From Xanthomonas bonasiae (GTDB taxonomy: Bacteria > Pseudomonadota > Gammaproteobacteria > Xanthomonadales > Xanthomonadaceae), in NCBI RefSeq assembly GCF_017163705.1, contig NZ_JAFIWB010000005.1, positions 167,474 through 231,473 on the forward strand: a stretch of DNA of 64,000 nucleotides, in the 5' to 3' direction. Positions 20,764 to 29,824 of this stretch are shown piece by piece. Position 1 is the first letter of the stretch. Each line of letters starts with the position of its first letter. The position numbers and the translations under genes are program-made. The notes below the pieces were generated by a model, which made no database searches, was not told the origin of the DNA, and was given only the letters and a program-made list of their open reading frames with translations.

Positions 20764-21990
20764 CTAGCGAGCGGGTTCCGCCGGCATCCAGCGCAGCGTC
20801 GCCGCCCAGAACAGCAGCGCCGCCGCGCTGGTCGCCGCCCCCAACATGCACACGCCCGTCCATCCGGCATGCGCATAGGTGGCGGTGGCGGCGATCGCAC
20901 CCAGGCCGCTGCCGAGCGCGTAGAACAGCATGTAGCCGGCCACGCGCCGGCTGTGCGCCTGCGCGTCGCCACGGAAGATCAGGCTCTGGTTGAGGACATG
21001 GATGGCCTGGCCCGCCATGTCCAGCACGACGATGCCGAGGATCAGTGCCGACAGCCAGCGCATGCCCAGCGCCAGCGGCAACCACGAGGCCAGCAGCAAC
21101 GCCAGCATCAGCCCGCTGCAGCGCTGCGCCCAGCCACGGTCGGCCCAGCGCCCGGCGCGCGCTGCGGCCAGGGCGCCGATCGCCCCGACCAGGCCGAACG
21201 CGCCGATCGTGGTGTGCGAGTACGCATGCGGCTGCGCGCTCAGCGGCAGCACCAGCGCGGTCCAGAACACCGAGAAACTCGCGAACATCAGCAGCGCGAT
21301 GCCGCCGCGGATCTGCAGCACGCGCTCGTGCGCCAGCATGTGCAGCATCGAGCGCAGCAGGGCGGCGTGGCCGGGCGGCCGTCGCGGCGCAGGCAGGGCG
21401 GGCAAGGCGTGCCGCAGCCACAGCAGCAACAGCAGCGTCAGCGCCGCGGATGCCGCATAGACGCCGCGCCAGCCGGCCAGGTCGGCGATGACGCCAGCCA
21501 ACACGCGCGCCAGCAGCAAGCCGATCACCACGCCGGCCTGGGCCGCGCCGACCACACGGCCACGTTCGGCCGGTGCGGCGCTGGCCGCGGCGTAGGCGAT
21601 CAGGCCCTGGGTCATCGCGGTGCCGAGCAAGCCCACGGCGAGCATGCCGGCCAGCAGCGCCGGCAGCGTCGGTGCCGCGGCCACCGCCAGCAGTGCGGCC
21701 AGCAACGCGCCGGCTTGCCACAGCATCAGCGGGCGCCGCGCATGGCGGTCGCCCAGCGGCACCACCAGCAGCAGCGCCAGCGCGCAGCCGGCCTGGGTCG
21801 CGGCGATCACCCCGCCGGCAGCGCCCTGACCGATGCCGAACTCCGCCGCCAACGCGTCGAGCAGCGGCTGCGCGAAATAGACGTTGGCCACACTGGCGCC
21901 GCTGGCGCAGGCGAACAGTGCCACCTGCGCGCGGCGCAGCGCGGGCGGCGCGAGCTCGGGGTTGGGTACGGTCGGCACGGGGCTGTGCAT
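20764..21990 (-). CDS. MFS efflux transporter
   Basis: A 408-residue major facilitator protein with twelve hydrophobic segments. The loop between segments 2 and 3 reads VVPLGDRHARRPLMLW, the family DRxGRR-type motif. The start MHSPVPTVPN is chosen because it precedes the first helix and sits after the operator region. It is divergent from an HxlR-type repressor gene and separated from it by a strong dyad, the usual arrangement for a repressed drug or metabolite exporter. Confidence 0.9.
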   Translation of the reverse strand: MHSPVPTVPNPELAPPALRRAQVALFACASGASVANVYFAQPLLDALAAEFGIGQGAAGGVIAATQAGCALALLLVVPLGDRHARRPLMLWQAGALLAALLAVAAAPTLPALLAGMLAVGLLGTAMTQGLIAYAAASAAPAERGRVVGAAQAGVVIGLLLARVLAGVIADLAGWRGVYAASAALTLLLLLWLRHALPALPAPRRPPGHAALLRSMLHMLAHERVLQIRGGIALLMFASFSVFWTALVLPLSAQPHAYSHTTIGAFGLVGAIGALAAARAGRWADRGWAQRCSGLMLALLLASWLPLALGMRWLSALILGIVVLDMAGQAIHVLNQSLIFRGDAQAHSRRVAGYMLFYALGSGLGAIAATATYAHAGWTGVCMLGAATSAAALLFWAATLRWMPAEPAR

Positions 21991-21999
21991 GGCTAACTG

Positions 22000-22051
22000 G
22001 TTGCAATAAAAAACCACTGACAGGGTGTCGATTTTGGTTTTAAAATGCAAC
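22000..22051. promoter_or_regulatory. Large dyad, probable HxlR operator
   Basis: Two 17-base arms, GTTGCAATAAAAAACCA and TGGTTTTAAAATGCAAC, face each other across 18 bases in the 92-base gap between the MFS gene and the HxlR gene. As a dyad 14 of 17 positions pair. The size, AT-rich core and position between divergent genes suggest the regulator binds here and controls both promoters. Confidence 0.6.
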
Positions 22052-22082
22052 TGGATGCCGCACTTGGCGAATGGGAGCCAGC

Positions 22083-22547
22083 ATGGCCAGACGCAGCAAG
22101 CACCCTGCCCAACCATGCCCGGTGGCGCGTTCGGTGGAGCTGATCGGCGAGCGCTGGGCGCTGCTGATCGTGCGCGATGCCTTCGACGGAATCTGCCGGT
22201 TCGGCGATTTCCAGCGCAGCCTGGGCATGGCGCGCAACATCCTGGCCGATCGCCTGCGCCTGCTGGTCGAGGCGCAGATCCTGGCGCTGCGGCCGGCTGC
22301 CGATGGCAGCGCCTATCAGGAGTACGCGCTCACCGAAAAAGGCGAGCAGCTGTTCCCGCTGCTGCTGGCGTTGCGGCAATGGGGCGAGCGGCACCTGTTC
22401 GCGCCGGGCGAGGCGCATTCGCGCCTGCTCGATCGGCGCACCGGCAAGCCGGTGCCGGCGATGCTGCCGCGCGATGCGGCAGGCCGCGCGCTGAAGCCGC
22501 GGCAGACGCTGGTACGCAAGGTCGAGGCGCCTGCCGACGGCGCATGA
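22083..22547 (+). CDS. HxlR family transcriptional regulator
   Basis: A 154-residue winged-helix regulator. The HxlR pattern is clear: CPVARSVELIGERWALLIVR (Cys, then GxxW), then ICRFGDFQRSLGMARNILAD (F-x-Q-R...I-x-x-x-x-L), then YALTEKGEQLFPLLLAL. Members are thiol- or ligand-sensing repressors. ATG at 22083 is preferred over a frame extension of four codons because it gives the family start. It is divergent from the MFS exporter and is its likely repressor. Confidence 0.93.
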   Translation: MARRSKHPAQPCPVARSVELIGERWALLIVRDAFDGICRFGDFQRSLGMARNILADRLRLLVEAQILALRPAADGSAYQEYALTEKGEQLFPLLLALRQWGERHLFAPGEAHSRLLDRRTGKPVPAMLPRDAAGRALKPRQTLVRKVEAPADGA

Positions 22548-22809
22548 GCGCGGCACCGGCGCCGTGCTGCGTGAGCGGCGGCGTGTTGGGACGCGGGCAG
22601 GATCGGGACGCAATCCGGGGCCGACATGGCGCCGACACCCCCGGATCGGCGAAAATACCGTCTGGCCGGCCTGTCCCGGCCCGTTGCAACGCTCCCTGCG
22701 CTGCCGTTGCCCGTTCGCCGCAAGCGCCGGGCGTGCTGCATCGCCGCCCTTTCGTCGGCTTGCTGCCGCGCCTTCGCCACGGCTCGCCGCCGCTCATTCC
22801 GGATCCGTC

Positions 22810-24390
22810 TTGAACACCACCGCCTCGCCCCCTGCCACCGACGCCCTGCCCCTGACCGAGCGCCTGCGCGTCGCCCTGGACCTGCTCGAAGCCATCGATG
22901 CCGACCGCAGCGTGCTCGACGCGCTGCCCGAGGCCGACCGCGTGCGCCTGCACCAGGTCGTCGCCAAGGTCTATCACCCCGAGCCCAAGGCGCGCCGGCA
23001 ACTGCTCAAGCAGCAGGCGCGCGAACGCCACCAGGAAAAGGTGCGCAAGGCCGAAGCGCTGCTCGAGCAGACCGGCATCCGCGCGCTGCGGCGCAAGCCG
23101 GTGTTCAGCACGCCGAACTACTTCCCGCCGCATGCCGCCGGCCTGCACGACGCCAGCAATGCCGCGGCCGAGGAACCCGCGGCGGCGCAGTCGCCCGAGC
23201 TGCGCCACTGCTACGTGTGCAAGCAGAAGTTCACCCAGCTGCACCATTTCTACGACCAGATGTGTCCGGCCTGCGCCGAACTGAACTACTTCAAGCGCAC
23301 CGAGACCGCGGACCTGCGCGGGCGCGTGGCGCTGCTGACCGGCGGCCGGGTCAAGATCGGCTACCAGGCCGGGCTGAAGCTGCTGCGCGCTGGCGCCGAG
23401 CTGATCGTGACCACGCGCTTCCCGCGCGATTCGGCCGCGCGCTACGCGCAGGAACCGGATTTCGCCGAATGGGGCCACCGTCTGCAGGTGTTCGGCCTGG
23501 ACCTGCGCCACACGCCCAGCGTCGAAGCCTTCTGCAGCCAGCTGCTGGCCACGCGCGAGCGGCTGGACTTCATCGTCAACAACGCCTGCCAGACCGTGCG
23601 CCGGCCGCCGCAGTTCTACGCGCACATGATGGCCGGCGAGACCGCCGCGCTGCACGAACTGCCCGAGCACGTGCGCCGCCTGGTCGGTCACTACGAAGGC
23701 CTGCGCAGCCCGGAACTGCTGCCGGCGGCGTCGGCGACCACGCTGTCGGCGGGCCAGGGCCATGGCATCAGCGGCGCCGACGGGCTGACCCGTGCCGCCG
23801 AGCTGTCGCAGGTGCCGTTGCTGGCCGACGAACTGCTCGGCCAGCAGCACCTGTTTCCCGAAGGGCGCCTGGACCAGGACCTGCAGCAGGTGGACCTGCG
23901 CGGACGCAACTCGTGGCGCCTGCTGATGGCCGAAGTGCCGTCGGTGGAATTGCTGGAGACGCAGCTGGTCAACGCCATCGCCCCGTTCATCATCAATGCG
24001 CGGCTCAAGCCGCTGATGCTGCGCACGCCCGAGCGCGACAAGCACATCGTCAACGTGTCGGCGATGGAAGGGCAGTTCTACCGCAACTTCAAGACCACCC
24101 GGCATCCGCACACCAACATGGCCAAGGCCGCGTTGAACATGATGACCCGGACCTCGGCGGCCGATTACCAGAACGACGGCATCCACATGAACAGCGTGGA
24201 CACCGGCTGGGTCACCGACGAGGACCCGGCCGAGATCGCCGCGCGCAAGGTGCAGGAAGAACGCTTCCACCCGCCGCTGGACATCGTCGACGGCGCCGCG
24301 CGCATCGTCGACCCGATCATCCACGGCTTCAACACCGGCGAGCACGTGTGGGGGCAGTTCCTGAAGGATTACGCGCCGACCGATTGGTGA
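22810..24390 (+). CDS. SDR-family protein with N-terminal zinc-finger and altered catalytic motif
   Basis: About 526 residues from a TTG start (first in-frame start that begins NTTASPPATDALPL; the exact start is uncertain). Residues 1-130 are charged helices. Residues about 135-160 hold CYVCKQKFTQ and QMCPACAELN, a four-cysteine zinc site. The SDR Rossmann unit follows with VALLTGGRVKIGYQAGLKLL, an unusual glycine motif. The serine is present (VNVSAMEGQF), but the YxxxK motif reads TNMAK: Lys kept, Tyr replaced by Thr. The C-terminus ends EHVWGQFLKDYAPTDW. Chemistry is therefore uncertain. A decayed copy of its 3' end lies at about 25,741. Confidence 0.85.
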   Translation: MNTTASPPATDALPLTERLRVALDLLEAIDADRSVLDALPEADRVRLHQVVAKVYHPEPKARRQLLKQQARERHQEKVRKAEALLEQTGIRALRRKPVFSTPNYFPPHAAGLHDASNAAAEEPAAAQSPELRHCYVCKQKFTQLHHFYDQMCPACAELNYFKRTETADLRGRVALLTGGRVKIGYQAGLKLLRAGAELIVTTRFPRDSAARYAQEPDFAEWGHRLQVFGLDLRHTPSVEAFCSQLLATRERLDFIVNNACQTVRRPPQFYAHMMAGETAALHELPEHVRRLVGHYEGLRSPELLPAASATTLSAGQGHGISGADGLTRAAELSQVPLLADELLGQQHLFPEGRLDQDLQQVDLRGRNSWRLLMAEVPSVELLETQLVNAIAPFIINARLKPLMLRTPERDKHIVNVSAMEGQFYRNFKTTRHPHTNMAKAALNMMTRTSAADYQNDGIHMNSVDTGWVTDEDPAEIAARKVQEERFHPPLDIVDGAARIVDPIIHGFNTGEHVWGQFLKDYAPTDW

Positions 24391-24492
24391 GGGGCGGCGT
24401 GGTCCACGCCAACCGGTCTGCTTCCATGATCGTGGCGATCTGACGATCGCCGGGGCCATCCCGACGGGGCGGCGGCGTGCTTTTTTCGGAGA

Positions 24493-25020
24493 TCAGCCGC
24501 CGGCGACCGCACGGTGCATGGTGCCACTGTAGCCCCAGGCGAATTGATACCACTGATCGTCAGGGGAAACGTCGAGATTGTTCACGGTGCGCTGCCAATA
24601 GACGATCATCTCGTCGTTGGAGGTCCGCGCAAGCGTGAATGAGGACGACTCAACCCAGACGCCATCCTCGTCCCGTCCCGAGGTGGTGCTGTAGATGAGC
24701 GCATGCGGGCCGGAATTGCGCATGCGGAACTGCCCCGGCTTCATTTCTTGCCACGATCCCTTGACCACGTTGTAGACCCGCACTTGCCAGCGGGAAATGA
24801 CGAAGCGAAAGCGTCTCGGAAAGCCTGCGCTATCCACGTAGCGGGGCGCGTCGAATCCGTCGAGCACACCTTCCCACGTGCCCTGGAAATCGAATTTGGC
24901 ATCGCTCGGGTGGGCGAGGACGGGGCGTGGCCGATACGTGTAGAGCGGCGCCGTCACGGTGGCGCAGGACGTCAGAAGAAACAACGCAAGCGCAACCGTC
25001 CAGCGTGTGCATGCTTTCAT
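24493..25020 (-). CDS. Lipoprotein, 175 residues
   Basis: It starts MKACTRWTVALALFLLTSCA: a lipoprotein signal with lipobox LTSC. The mature part is beta-rich with many Trp and Tyr, including FDFQGTWEGVLDGFD near residue 45 and YWQRTVNNLD near 145, like lipocalin/calycin-type 'GTWEG' proteins. No family name can be given. Together with the next gene it forms a two-gene minus-strand block whose GC is lower than the neighbours, sitting between the SDR gene and a decayed duplicate of its 3' end. Confidence 0.65.
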   Translation of the reverse strand: MKACTRWTVALALFLLTSCATVTAPLYTYRPRPVLAHPSDAKFDFQGTWEGVLDGFDAPRYVDSAGFPRRFRFVISRWQVRVYNVVKGSWQEMKPGQFRMRNSGPHALIYSTTSGRDEDGVWVESSSFTLARTSNDEMIVYWQRTVNNLDVSPDDQWYQFAWGYSGTMHRAVAGG

Positions 25021-25136
25021 GGGAAGTGGCATCCGATTCGATCAACCAGCGCAGCCGATTCGATTTGGGTGGGTTACAAGAGACGCATCTGGATCAGAAC
25101 GACTGGACGATGCGCTTGAGGGGCGCCATATTCGTC

Positions 25137-25562
25137 TCAACTGGATGGATCGGAGGCGGCCGTGGAGGCGGCCTGGCCGCTTTCGCGGCCCCAGAATTCC
25201 ACCATGATGGTCATCAAGGTCCACACGAGCAGGGTGGGTTGCACCTTGTCGGGCAGCAGATCGTGCCCCTTGAGCATGATGTCGATCATCTGCGGCATCG
25301 TCAGCGCCAGCAGCAGCGTGTAGACCGCATACGCGATCCTGTGCCGGCTGTTGGAAATGAACAGGATGGAGATGACCGTGCTGGCGAGGATGGCCAGCAC
25401 GACGCCGAACCGCCAGCCGTCGAGCCGTTCCGTACCGGTGAGCACCAGGCCCAGCACGGCGCCGAAGAACGTGTTGATTCCGCTTAGATTCGCCTGGTAT
25501 TCGCCATTGGACATCTTGCCAAGGCCGGTCTTGCCGAAGATACCGCCGAACTTCTTCCACAT
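25137..25562 (-). CDS. Membrane protein, 141 residues
   Basis: The start MWKKFGGIFGKTGLGKMSNG is chosen because the upstream extension is basic and unlike a real N-terminus. Three membrane segments follow (about residues 30-46, 52-72 and 78-100), then a fourth weaker one near VWTLMTIMVEFWG. Not recognised. It is the upstream member of the two-gene block with the lipoprotein, about 120 bases away. Confidence 0.6.
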   Translation of the reverse strand: MWKKFGGIFGKTGLGKMSNGEYQANLSGINTFFGAVLGLVLTGTERLDGWRFGVVLAILASTVISILFISNSRHRIAYAVYTLLLALTMPQMIDIMLKGHDLLPDKVQPTLLVWTLMTIMVEFWGRESGQAASTAASDPSS

Positions 25563-25740
25563 GAGACATCCCCTTTGTCTGCCACGTGACGTATGTCGTC
25601 TGTTGCCGCTGCATCGAGCGTTCGACGCTGCCTGCGCCCCCGCGCGGCATCGGCCATATTCCCCGTTCCGGACCCGCCTTGCCAACCCTGCGGCCAGCGG
25701 CCAACTCTAGCGGAGATTGGAGACGCCCACAGCGCGATCG

Positions 25741-25905
25741 CCGCCCGCGCGGATGCGCAAGGCGCGGGAAGAGCGTTTCCATCCGCCGCTGGACATCGTC
25801 GGCGGCGTCGCGCGCATCGTCGAGGCGAACCCCCACGGCTGCAACGCCGCGAGCCCGTGTGAGGGCAGTGCCCAAGGACTGCACGCCGACGGATTGGTCG
25901 GCGCA
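25741..25905 (+). pseudogene. Decayed duplicate of the SDR gene 3' end
   Basis: The plus-strand reading REERFHPPLDIVGGVARIVE matches the SDR protein segment QEERFHPPLDIVDGAARIVD encoded near 24,255-24,320. Similarity continues to a CACGCCGACGGATTGG remnant of the SDR end, interrupted by small frame changes. About 160 bases are copied, in direct orientation, 1.5 kb from the original. The lipoprotein and membrane-protein genes lie between the two copies. Confidence 0.75.
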
Positions 25906-26021
25906 CCATCGCATATCGCGGTCATGATCGCCGCGGCGCAATGCGCCATCGCCGCCGTGGCGCTGCCGCGACGGCGCCGATGCGTGCACGACGGGAGGCA
26001 CGCATCGGCGTCGGCGAGGAC

Positions 26022-28118
26022 CTACTTGCGCACGCTCTGCGTGTGCGACTTCAGCGCGTCCTCCAGGCCTGGCACCTGCGCCGCGCCGTCCGGCACGCTG
26101 AGGCTGGAGCCGACCAGGTCCTGGCCGAACGGCTGCGTGCGTCCGCCCAGGCACTTGCCCAGGAACGCCTCGCTGACCGCGTTGAAGGCCTTGCTGTTCT
26201 CCGGCCGGGCGAAGCCGTGGCCTTCGTCGGGGAACAGCACGTAGGTCACCGGGATCTGCTTGGCCTTCAGCGCGTTGACGATCTGGTCGGCCTCGGCCTG
26301 CTTCACGCGCGGGTCGTTGGCGCCCTGGCCGATCAGCAGCGGCCTGGCGATGCGGTCGGCGCGGCTCAGCGGCGAGCGTTCGTCCAGCAGTTTCTTGCCG
26401 GCCTCGGTGCGCGGATCGCCGATGCGCCGCGCCATCTGCTCGAAGCCGGATTTCCAGTACGGCGGGATGGTGCTGAGCAAGGTGTTCAAGTTCGACGGGC
26501 CGACGATGTCCACGCCGCACTTGAAGGCGTCCGGGGTGAAGCTCAACCCGACCAGCGTGGCGTAGCCGCCGTAGCTGCCGCCCATGATCGCGACCTGGTC
26601 CTTGGTTGTGACGCCCTGCTGCACCGCCCACTGCACCGCATCGAGCAGGTCGTCGTGCATCTTGCCCGCCCATTCGCCATCGCCGGCGTTGGTGAAGCGC
26701 TTGCCGAAGCCGGTGGAGCCGCGGTAGTTGACCTGCAGCACCGCATAACCGCGGTTGGCCAGCCACTGGTTGTAGCCGCTATAGCCGTAGTCGTCGCGTG
26801 CCCACGGCCCGCCGTGCACGAACAGCACCAGCGGCACCGGCTTGTCGGCCTTGCCGTCGCCGTTGGCATCGGCCTCGCGCGGCAGGGTGAGGTAGCTGAC
26901 CAGGGTCAGGCCGTCGCGCGAGCGGATCTCCTGCGGCCACTGCGGCACCAGCGGCTGCCCCTCCAGCGCCGGGCGTGCGGCGAACAGCTTGGTCAGCTTG
27001 CCGGCAGCGGACGGCACGCGGTCGTAGCGATAGAACGTGGCCGGCGCATCGGCGGCGGAATAGGCGACGATCCAGGTGCGGTCGTCCTGGGTGCGGGTCA
27101 GCACCGAGATCTCGCCCGGGCCGATCGCCTGCAGCTGCCTGATGTCCGCGGCGATGGCCGGGTCCAGCACCTTCCATTCCGGGCGCAGGTAGTTCGATTC
27201 CACCGCCTGCACCACGCCGCTGCGCGGATCGGTCAGGGTGCCGCCCACGTCCGCGCGCGCATCCTCGAACAGCAGCTTGCGCGTGCCGCTGGCCACGTCC
27301 ACCGCGTACAGCGCCGAGGTGTCGCGCTGGCGCGAATCGACGAAGTACAGCGTCTTGCCGTCGGCGCTGAAGCCGGACGGCGCGGTGGTCAGCGAATCCT
27401 CGAACGGGATCTCCTCGCGCTTCTGCCAGCCGCCCTTGCCGTCGGGCTGCAACAGGTCTTCGCCGCCGTCCTCGCGCGAGCGCGTCGCCAGCCGCACCTG
27501 GTAGTCGTCGTCGGCCAGGTACTCGCCGATCTGATCGGTGTTCTTCTGCAGCAGCGTGCGCTTGCCCCCGGCCAGGTCGACCCGGTACAGATCGTGCCAC
27601 TGCGCGTCGCGGTCGTTCATGCCGACCAGGATCGACTCCGGATGCGTGCGGCTGACCGCCACCACCCGCGCGCGGGTCTTGGGGAAGTCGCTGAGGTCGC
27701 GGCCGTTGCCGCCCTTGGCGACGTCGAGCGCGAACAGGTGGAAATCCTCGTCGCCGCCGCTGTCGCGCATGTACAGCAAGGTGTCGGGCAGGAACGACCA
27801 GAAATAGGAGCGGATGCCGCGGCCGCGGTCGTGGGTGACGGCGCGCGCCTTGTCGGGTGCGTCGGCTGGCGCGACCCAGACGTTGAGCACGCCGTCCACC
27901 GGCGCCAGCCAGCTCAGGGTCTTGCCGTCGGGGCTCAGCTGCACGCTGCTGCGCTCGGGGTTGCCGAACAGCACGTCGCGCGGGATCAACGGCGGTGCCG
28001 CGGCGGCCGCTGCCGGCGTCTGCGCGGCCGGCGCGTCCTTGGCGGCGGGAGCGGCGGCCTGCTGCGAGCAGGCGGAGACCGCGAGGGCGAGGCTGGAAAC
28101 CAGGACGAGACGCCGCAT
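26022..28118 (-). CDS. S9 family (prolyl-oligopeptidase-like) lipoprotein peptidase
   Basis: A 698-residue peptidase starting [20 protein letters not shown], a lipoprotein signal with Cys 17 lipidated. The first 400 residues are a beta-propeller (repeats such as [15 protein letters not shown] and [16 protein letters not shown]). The C-terminal alpha/beta hydrolase has the triad: Ser in [14 protein letters not shown], Asp in [15 protein letters not shown], His in [13 protein letters not shown]. It cleaves short peptides, probably in the periplasm. An 8-bp dyad lies just upstream of the start. Confidence 0.94.
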   Translation of the reverse strand: MRRLVLVSSLALAVSACSQQAAAPAAKDAPAAQTPAAAAAAPPLIPRDVLFGNPERSSVQLSPDGKTLSWLAPVDGVLNVWVAPADAPDKARAVTHDRGRGIRSYFWSFLPDTLLYMRDSGGDEDFHLFALDVAKGGNGRDLSDFPKTRARVVAVSRTHPESILVGMNDRDAQWHDLYRVDLAGGKRTLLQKNTDQIGEYLADDDYQVRLATRSREDGGEDLLQPDGKGGWQKREEIPFEDSLTTAPSGFSADGKTLYFVDSRQRDTSALYAVDVASGTRKLLFEDARADVGGTLTDPRSGVVQAVESNYLRPEWKVLDPAIAADIRQLQAIGPGEISVLTRTQDDRTWIVAYSAADAPATFYRYDRVPSAAGKLTKLFAARPALEGQPLVPQWPQEIRSRDGLTLVSYLTLPREADANGDGKADKPVPLVLFVHGGPWARDDYGYSGYNQWLANRGYAVLQVNYRGSTGFGKRFTNAGDGEWAGKMHDDLLDAVQWAVQQGVTTKDQVAIMGGSYGGYATLVGLSFTPDAFKCGVDIVGPSNLNTLLSTIPPYWKSGFEQMARRIGDPRTEAGKKLLDERSPLSRADRIARPLLIGQGANDPRVKQAEADQIVNALKAKQIPVTYVLFPDEGHGFARPENSKAFNAVSEAFLGKCLGGRTQPFGQDLVGSSLSVPDGAAQVPGLEDALKSHTQSVRK

Positions 28119-28149
28119 GAGTGCTCCGGGAACGTTGTTGGCGGGGTGG

Positions 28150-28170
28150 AATTGTTACTCTATAACAATT
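28150..28170. promoter_or_regulatory. Dyad upstream of the S9 peptidase gene
   Basis: AATTGTTA-CTCTA-TAACAATT is a perfect 8-bp inverted repeat 32 bases upstream of the peptidase ATG, in an otherwise GC-rich gap. It contains TATAAC and could overlap the minus-strand promoter -10, so a repressor binding here would block the peptidase. Confidence 0.5.
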
Positions 28171-28400
28171 AGGGATTCCAGTGCGGCAGGTGCCGATGCG
28201 GCCACGCGTGATGGATCTGCGACGCGCTCCAGTATCGGTTGCCGGCGGCCGTTGCGACTACGGGGTTCGGCGCCCGGACATGGGCGTATCGGCGTGGCGC
28301 AGGATGCTTCCGATGTGCGGCGCACCCCGGCGCCGCCGGCGCTTGCGCTTTCCCGGCCGCGATGCAGAATCCGGCATCGACCCAAGCGCAGAGCGACGAC

Positions 28401-28763
28401 ATGGCCTCCGATGCCAGCTACGTGGAATACGTCATGGAACAGGCGGCGCTCGGCGCCGCGTTGACCTGCAAGAAGATGTTCGGCGAATACGCGCTGTACC
28501 TGGACGGCAAGGTGGTGGGGTTCGTCTGCGACAACCAGGTCTTCGTCAAGCCGACCGCCGCCGGGCGCGCGCTGCTCGACGATGTGGTCGAACAGGCGCC
28601 GTATCCTGGCGGCAAGCCGCATTACCTGATCGACGAGGGGCTGGAGGACCGGAGCCTGTTGCAGCGCTTGCTGCGCGCCACGGCGCAGGCATTGCCCGCC
28701 CCCAAACCGGCCAAGGCGGCCAAGGTCGGCAAACGCGCGAGCCGGCCGCCGCCGCCGCGGTAG
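28401..28763 (+). CDS. TfoX N-terminal domain protein
   Basis: A 120-residue protein. Residues 5-95 match the TfoX/Sxy N-terminal fold: YVEYVMEQAALGAALTCKKM, FGEYALYLDGKVVGFVCDNQ, VFVKPTAAGRALLDD, then GGKPHYLIDE. The C-terminus is a Lys/Pro/Arg tail. Full-length TfoX drives competence gene expression, but the C-terminal TfoX domain is absent, so a competence role cannot be assumed. The ATG at 28401 is preferred to one 13 codons upstream because the domain starts there. Confidence 0.85.
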   Translation: MASDASYVEYVMEQAALGAALTCKKMFGEYALYLDGKVVGFVCDNQVFVKPTAAGRALLDDVVEQAPYPGGKPHYLIDEGLEDRSLLQRLLRATAQALPAPKPAKAAKVGKRASRPPPPR

Positions 28764-28799
28764 ATCGCGCGTCGTTTCCCGGAATCGCGCAGCGCCGCT

Positions 28800-29267
28800 T
28801 CAGGTCAGCGCGTGCAGCTCGCCGCGGACGCCGCCTGCCTGCAGATGCAGATAGCCCACCCCGATCGGCAAGCTGAAACGGCGCGGTCCGGCACTGCCGG
28901 GATTGACGTACAGCACGCCGTCGCGGGTCTGCAGCAGCGGTTTGTGCGAATGTCCGCTGACCACCACGTCCACGGAGGCGGGATCGCGCGCCAGCGTCTT
29001 CAGATCGTGCAGTACGTGCAGGCGGATGCCCGCGATGTCGAGGTCCAGGGTGTCGGGCAGCGCCTGCGCCCACGGCGCGGTATCGATGTTGCCGCGGATC
29101 GCATGCAGCGGCGCGAGCGTGCGCAGCGCATCGAGGATTTCCGGCTTGCCGATGTCGCCGGCATGCACGATGGCGACGCAATCGCGCATCGCCGCCAGCG
29201 CCTGCGGCCGCAACAGGCCGTGGGTGTCGGAGATCAGGCCGATTCGCAGCGGCGGCACGGTAGGCAT
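28800..29267 (-). CDS. Metallophosphoesterase, YfcE type
   Basis: A 155-residue calcineurin-like phosphoesterase with all metal motifs: GLISDTHG, VHAGDIG, IRGNID and SGHSHKP, plus the C-terminal NPGSAGPRRF typical of YfcE/MJ0936 phosphodiesterases. It is a cytoplasmic two-metal enzyme; substrate unknown. This is the intact parent of two damaged copies, one near 29,925-30,170 (N-terminal part) and one near 34,150-34,340 (ends only). Confidence 0.92.
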   Translation of the reverse strand: MPTVPPLRIGLISDTHGLLRPQALAAMRDCVAIVHAGDIGKPEILDALRTLAPLHAIRGNIDTAPWAQALPDTLDLDIAGIRLHVLHDLKTLARDPASVDVVVSGHSHKPLLQTRDGVLYVNPGSAGPRRFSLPIGVGYLHLQAGGVRGELHALT

Positions 29268-29372
29268 CGGCAGGGCTTGGCAACGGGACGGAGTGCTAGC
29301 CTAAACCCCACGTTCGCAAGGCCGCGTGCCGGTCCGAGCGAAAGGCTTCCTTCACCACGTCGCGAGAACCGC

Positions 29373-29714
29373 ATGTCTGCAGCGCTTGATCGGGAACCAG
29401 CGGCCTACGTGGAACAGGCCGACGCCGCCGCGATCCGGGTCCGGGCGATGCGTAACGAACACGATGCGGCGCTACGTGCGCTCGGTTTCGCACGCACCGG
29501 CGAGGCCGGCGTCTCTGCCATGGTGGTGCGCGACGATACGGAAAAGGCCGAGGCCTTCCACGCGCTGCGCGAACTCGGCCTGGCCTTTGCCGCCGGAAGG
29601 GAGTGGTGCCCGGCAGAGGTCTTCGGCTATCTGCGCGACAAGGGATTGCTGAGCGGCCCGTTCCTGCGCATCGCCTGGACCCAGCCGGGCCGCTACCGAG
29701 TGGATGAGGCGTAA
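29373..29714 (+). CDS. Hypothetical protein, 113 residues
   Basis: No family recognised. It starts MSAALDREPAAYVEQADAAA and has a compact alpha/beta look with MVVRDDTEKAEAFHALRELG and EVFGYLRDKGLLSGPFLRIA. No export signal. It is divergent from the metallophosphoesterase gene with about 105 bases between. The C-terminal half resembles winged-helix-like segments only loosely. Confidence 0.5.
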   Translation: MSAALDREPAAYVEQADAAAIRVRAMRNEHDAALRALGFARTGEAGVSAMVVRDDTEKAEAFHALRELGLAFAAGREWCPAEVFGYLRDKGLLSGPFLRIAWTQPGRYRVDEA

Positions 29715-29824
29715 TCGCGTGCCACGCGGGCCGGCTGCTCGCGACCGCGCATCCTGGCCGAGTCGCCAGGCGCATCGGCGAGTGTGGCCGCTACGTCCCT
29801 GTTCCGCCGTGATGCGGCGCGCAG

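Noticed and set aside
28401..28763. Competence regulator TfoX
   Set aside because: Only the N-terminal domain is present, so a role in competence is not claimed.
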